Shown piece after piece: positions 12,699 through 13,621 of a stretch of 13,621 nucleotides of DNA. Every line of letters begins with the position of its first letter. Positions within the stretch are counted from its first letter, which is position 1. The notes under the pieces are model-generated. The model saw nothing but the letters and a program-made list of their open reading frames with translations. It was not told where the DNA came from and did not search any database. A program made the translations under genes and the position numbers. The stretch covers positions 1 to 13,621 of the forward strand of contig CAZIGW010000182.1 in the NCBI GenBank assembly GCA_964538565.1, written 5' to 3'. Origin of the DNA: CAYVBN01 sp964538565 (GTDB lineage: Bacteria; Pseudomonadota; Alphaproteobacteria; Rhizobiales; Xanthobacteraceae).

Positions 12699-13621
12699 TC
12701 AGGGCAGGAAGTTGCGCTGCATGCGGAACATGACGGTCACGTCGTCCTGGTCCTCGACCACGTACGTGCCGGCAGGCCGGGCGCCGTTCGTCTGGGTGAA
12801 GGTCGCGGTACCAGCGTAAGCCGTATTCAGCTTGGTGTAGAGAACGTCCACACCGATGTCGAGATCAGCCACCGGGTTCCACTGGGTCCGGGTGCCGACC
12901 TGCCACCAGCTGAAGTCGGGGTTGCAGTTGGACAGTGACGCACCAATCCCGGTCGCCACCGTGCCCGACACGAACGTGGTGTTCGGGGTGTTGGTGCAGA
13001 TCAGGTTGGTCGCGGTCTGGTTATAGCTGATCGAGGTGTAGCCACCGTAGACCGATGTGCGCCACTTCGGATTCCAGACGTGCTCGTAGACGGCGCCGAA
13101 GCCCCAGCCGGTCGTCAGCTCGACGGCGCTGGCGGTGCCGCCACTGATCGATCCGCCGAACACCGCATCCGTCGCCGTGCCGAAGCCGAGGCTGTTGCCC
13201 GATCCGTACTTCTGCCATGCACCCTTGAAGGTGGTGACGTAGCCGATGGCGCCTTCCGCGTAGTTGAACTGCGTATGGAAGACGTCGCCCTGGCCGAGGC
13301 CGAGCGGGTTCTTCAGCAACAGGCCGGCGCCGACCGCCCAGCCCCAAGCGTCACCCGGATGGCCGTTGGTTGTCAGGTCCGCAGCGCCGAGACCGGCACG
13401 ATAGTAGCCGCCGCTCGCGTCATGCGCCGCCGCCATCACCTGGGCAGAACCCCAGGCCTGGTCGATGCGCAACGCGCCGACGATGTCCGGCACCTTGTTG
13501 CCGGCCGGATCGAGCGTGTTCACGCCGGGCCCGAAGGCACCGAACGTCGTGCCGGAGCCGGTCACGCCGACATCGACGACGTTGCGGCCGCGGCCGCTGG
13601 TGCCGCCGGTGCCCGACCCGC
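12699..13621 (-). CDS. Outer-membrane porin, Bradyrhizobium/Omp2 type (partial, N-terminus outside window)
   Basis: This is the C-terminal 306 residues of a beta-barrel porin (Porin_2-like) for passive uptake of small solutes through the outer membrane. The frame stays open to the right edge, so the signal peptide and first strands are missing. Visible features are alternating amphipathic strands rich in Gly, Thr, Asn and aromatic residues, such as VPDIVGALRIDQAWGSAQV, WGFGAVYEHVWNPKWRTSVY and SWWQVGTRTQWNPVADLDIG, and the family ending DVTVMFRMQRNFLP. Two Cys (in NLICTNT and LSNCNPD) lie in one probable surface loop and may form a disulfide. The gene converges on the hydrolase gene. It is followed by a structured 3' UTR and a strong terminator. 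Confidence 0.93.
   Translation of the reverse strand, partial: GSGTGGTSGRGRNVVDVGVTGSGTTFGAFGPGVNTLDPAGNKVPDIVGALRIDQAWGSAQVMAAAHDASGGYYRAGLGAADLTTNGHPGDAWGWAVGAGLLLKNPLGLGQGDVFHTQFNYAEGAIGYVTTFKGAWQKYGSGNSLGFGTATDAVFGGSISGGTASAVELTTGWGFGAVYEHVWNPKWRTSVYGGYTSISYNQTATNLICTNTPNTTFVSGTVATGIGASLSNCNPDFSWWQVGTRTQWNPVADLDIGVDVLYTKLNTAYAGTATFTQTNGARPAGTYVVEDQDDVTVMFRMQRNFLP

Overview
The window is strongly GC-rich, with frequent GTG or TTG starts and C/G-ending codons. It looks like a chromosomal segment of an alphaproteobacterium, most likely Hyphomicrobiales (Rhizobiales). The main reasons are a partial porin of the Bradyrhizobium/Brucella Omp2 type at the right end and a lytic transglycosylase gene divergent from dapA, with smpB downstream of dapA. 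This placement rests on protein family recognition, not on a database search.

Left half (1-5690), all on the minus strand. Reading in the direction of transcription: dapA (lysine/diaminopimelate synthesis), mscL (osmotic safety valve), smpB (trans-translation), a small VOC/glyoxalase-fold protein, a periplasmic amino-acid-type binding protein with its own AT-rich control region, and a methyl-accepting chemotaxis protein that runs off the left edge. The binding protein and the chemoreceptor are 29 bp apart. No permease or ATPase gene is visible, so they may form a sensing pair.

Centre and right (5914-12596), plus strand: a soluble-type lytic transglycosylase with a Lys/His-rich linker, a seven-TPR SPINDLY/O-GlcNAc-transferase-like protein (GT41), a class I SAM-dependent methyltransferase and an alpha/beta hydrolase. 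The transferase and methyltransferase are 46 bp apart and are probably co-transcribed. The hydrolase, 88 bp further on, may belong with them. The start of the transferase gene carries a perfect 23-bp tandem duplication that copies the GTG start and creates an eight-codon micro-ORF whose stop overlaps the real start.

Right end (12559-13621): a porin gene on the minus strand, open at the right edge, converging on the hydrolase gene. The junction holds three strong hairpins. The last one, on the porin strand, is a textbook intrinsic terminator with eight U, and it lies inside the last codons of the hydrolase. The segment could yield a porin 3'-UTR small RNA.

Most of the window is ordinary housekeeping. 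The parts worth a second look are the binding protein/chemoreceptor pair with its internally duplicated sensor, the duplicated start of the SPINDLY gene, the glycosyltransferase-methyltransferase pair, and the structured porin/hydrolase junction. I do not see a clear new defence, mobile or biosynthetic system, nor any tRNA, rRNA, CRISPR array or insertion sequence.
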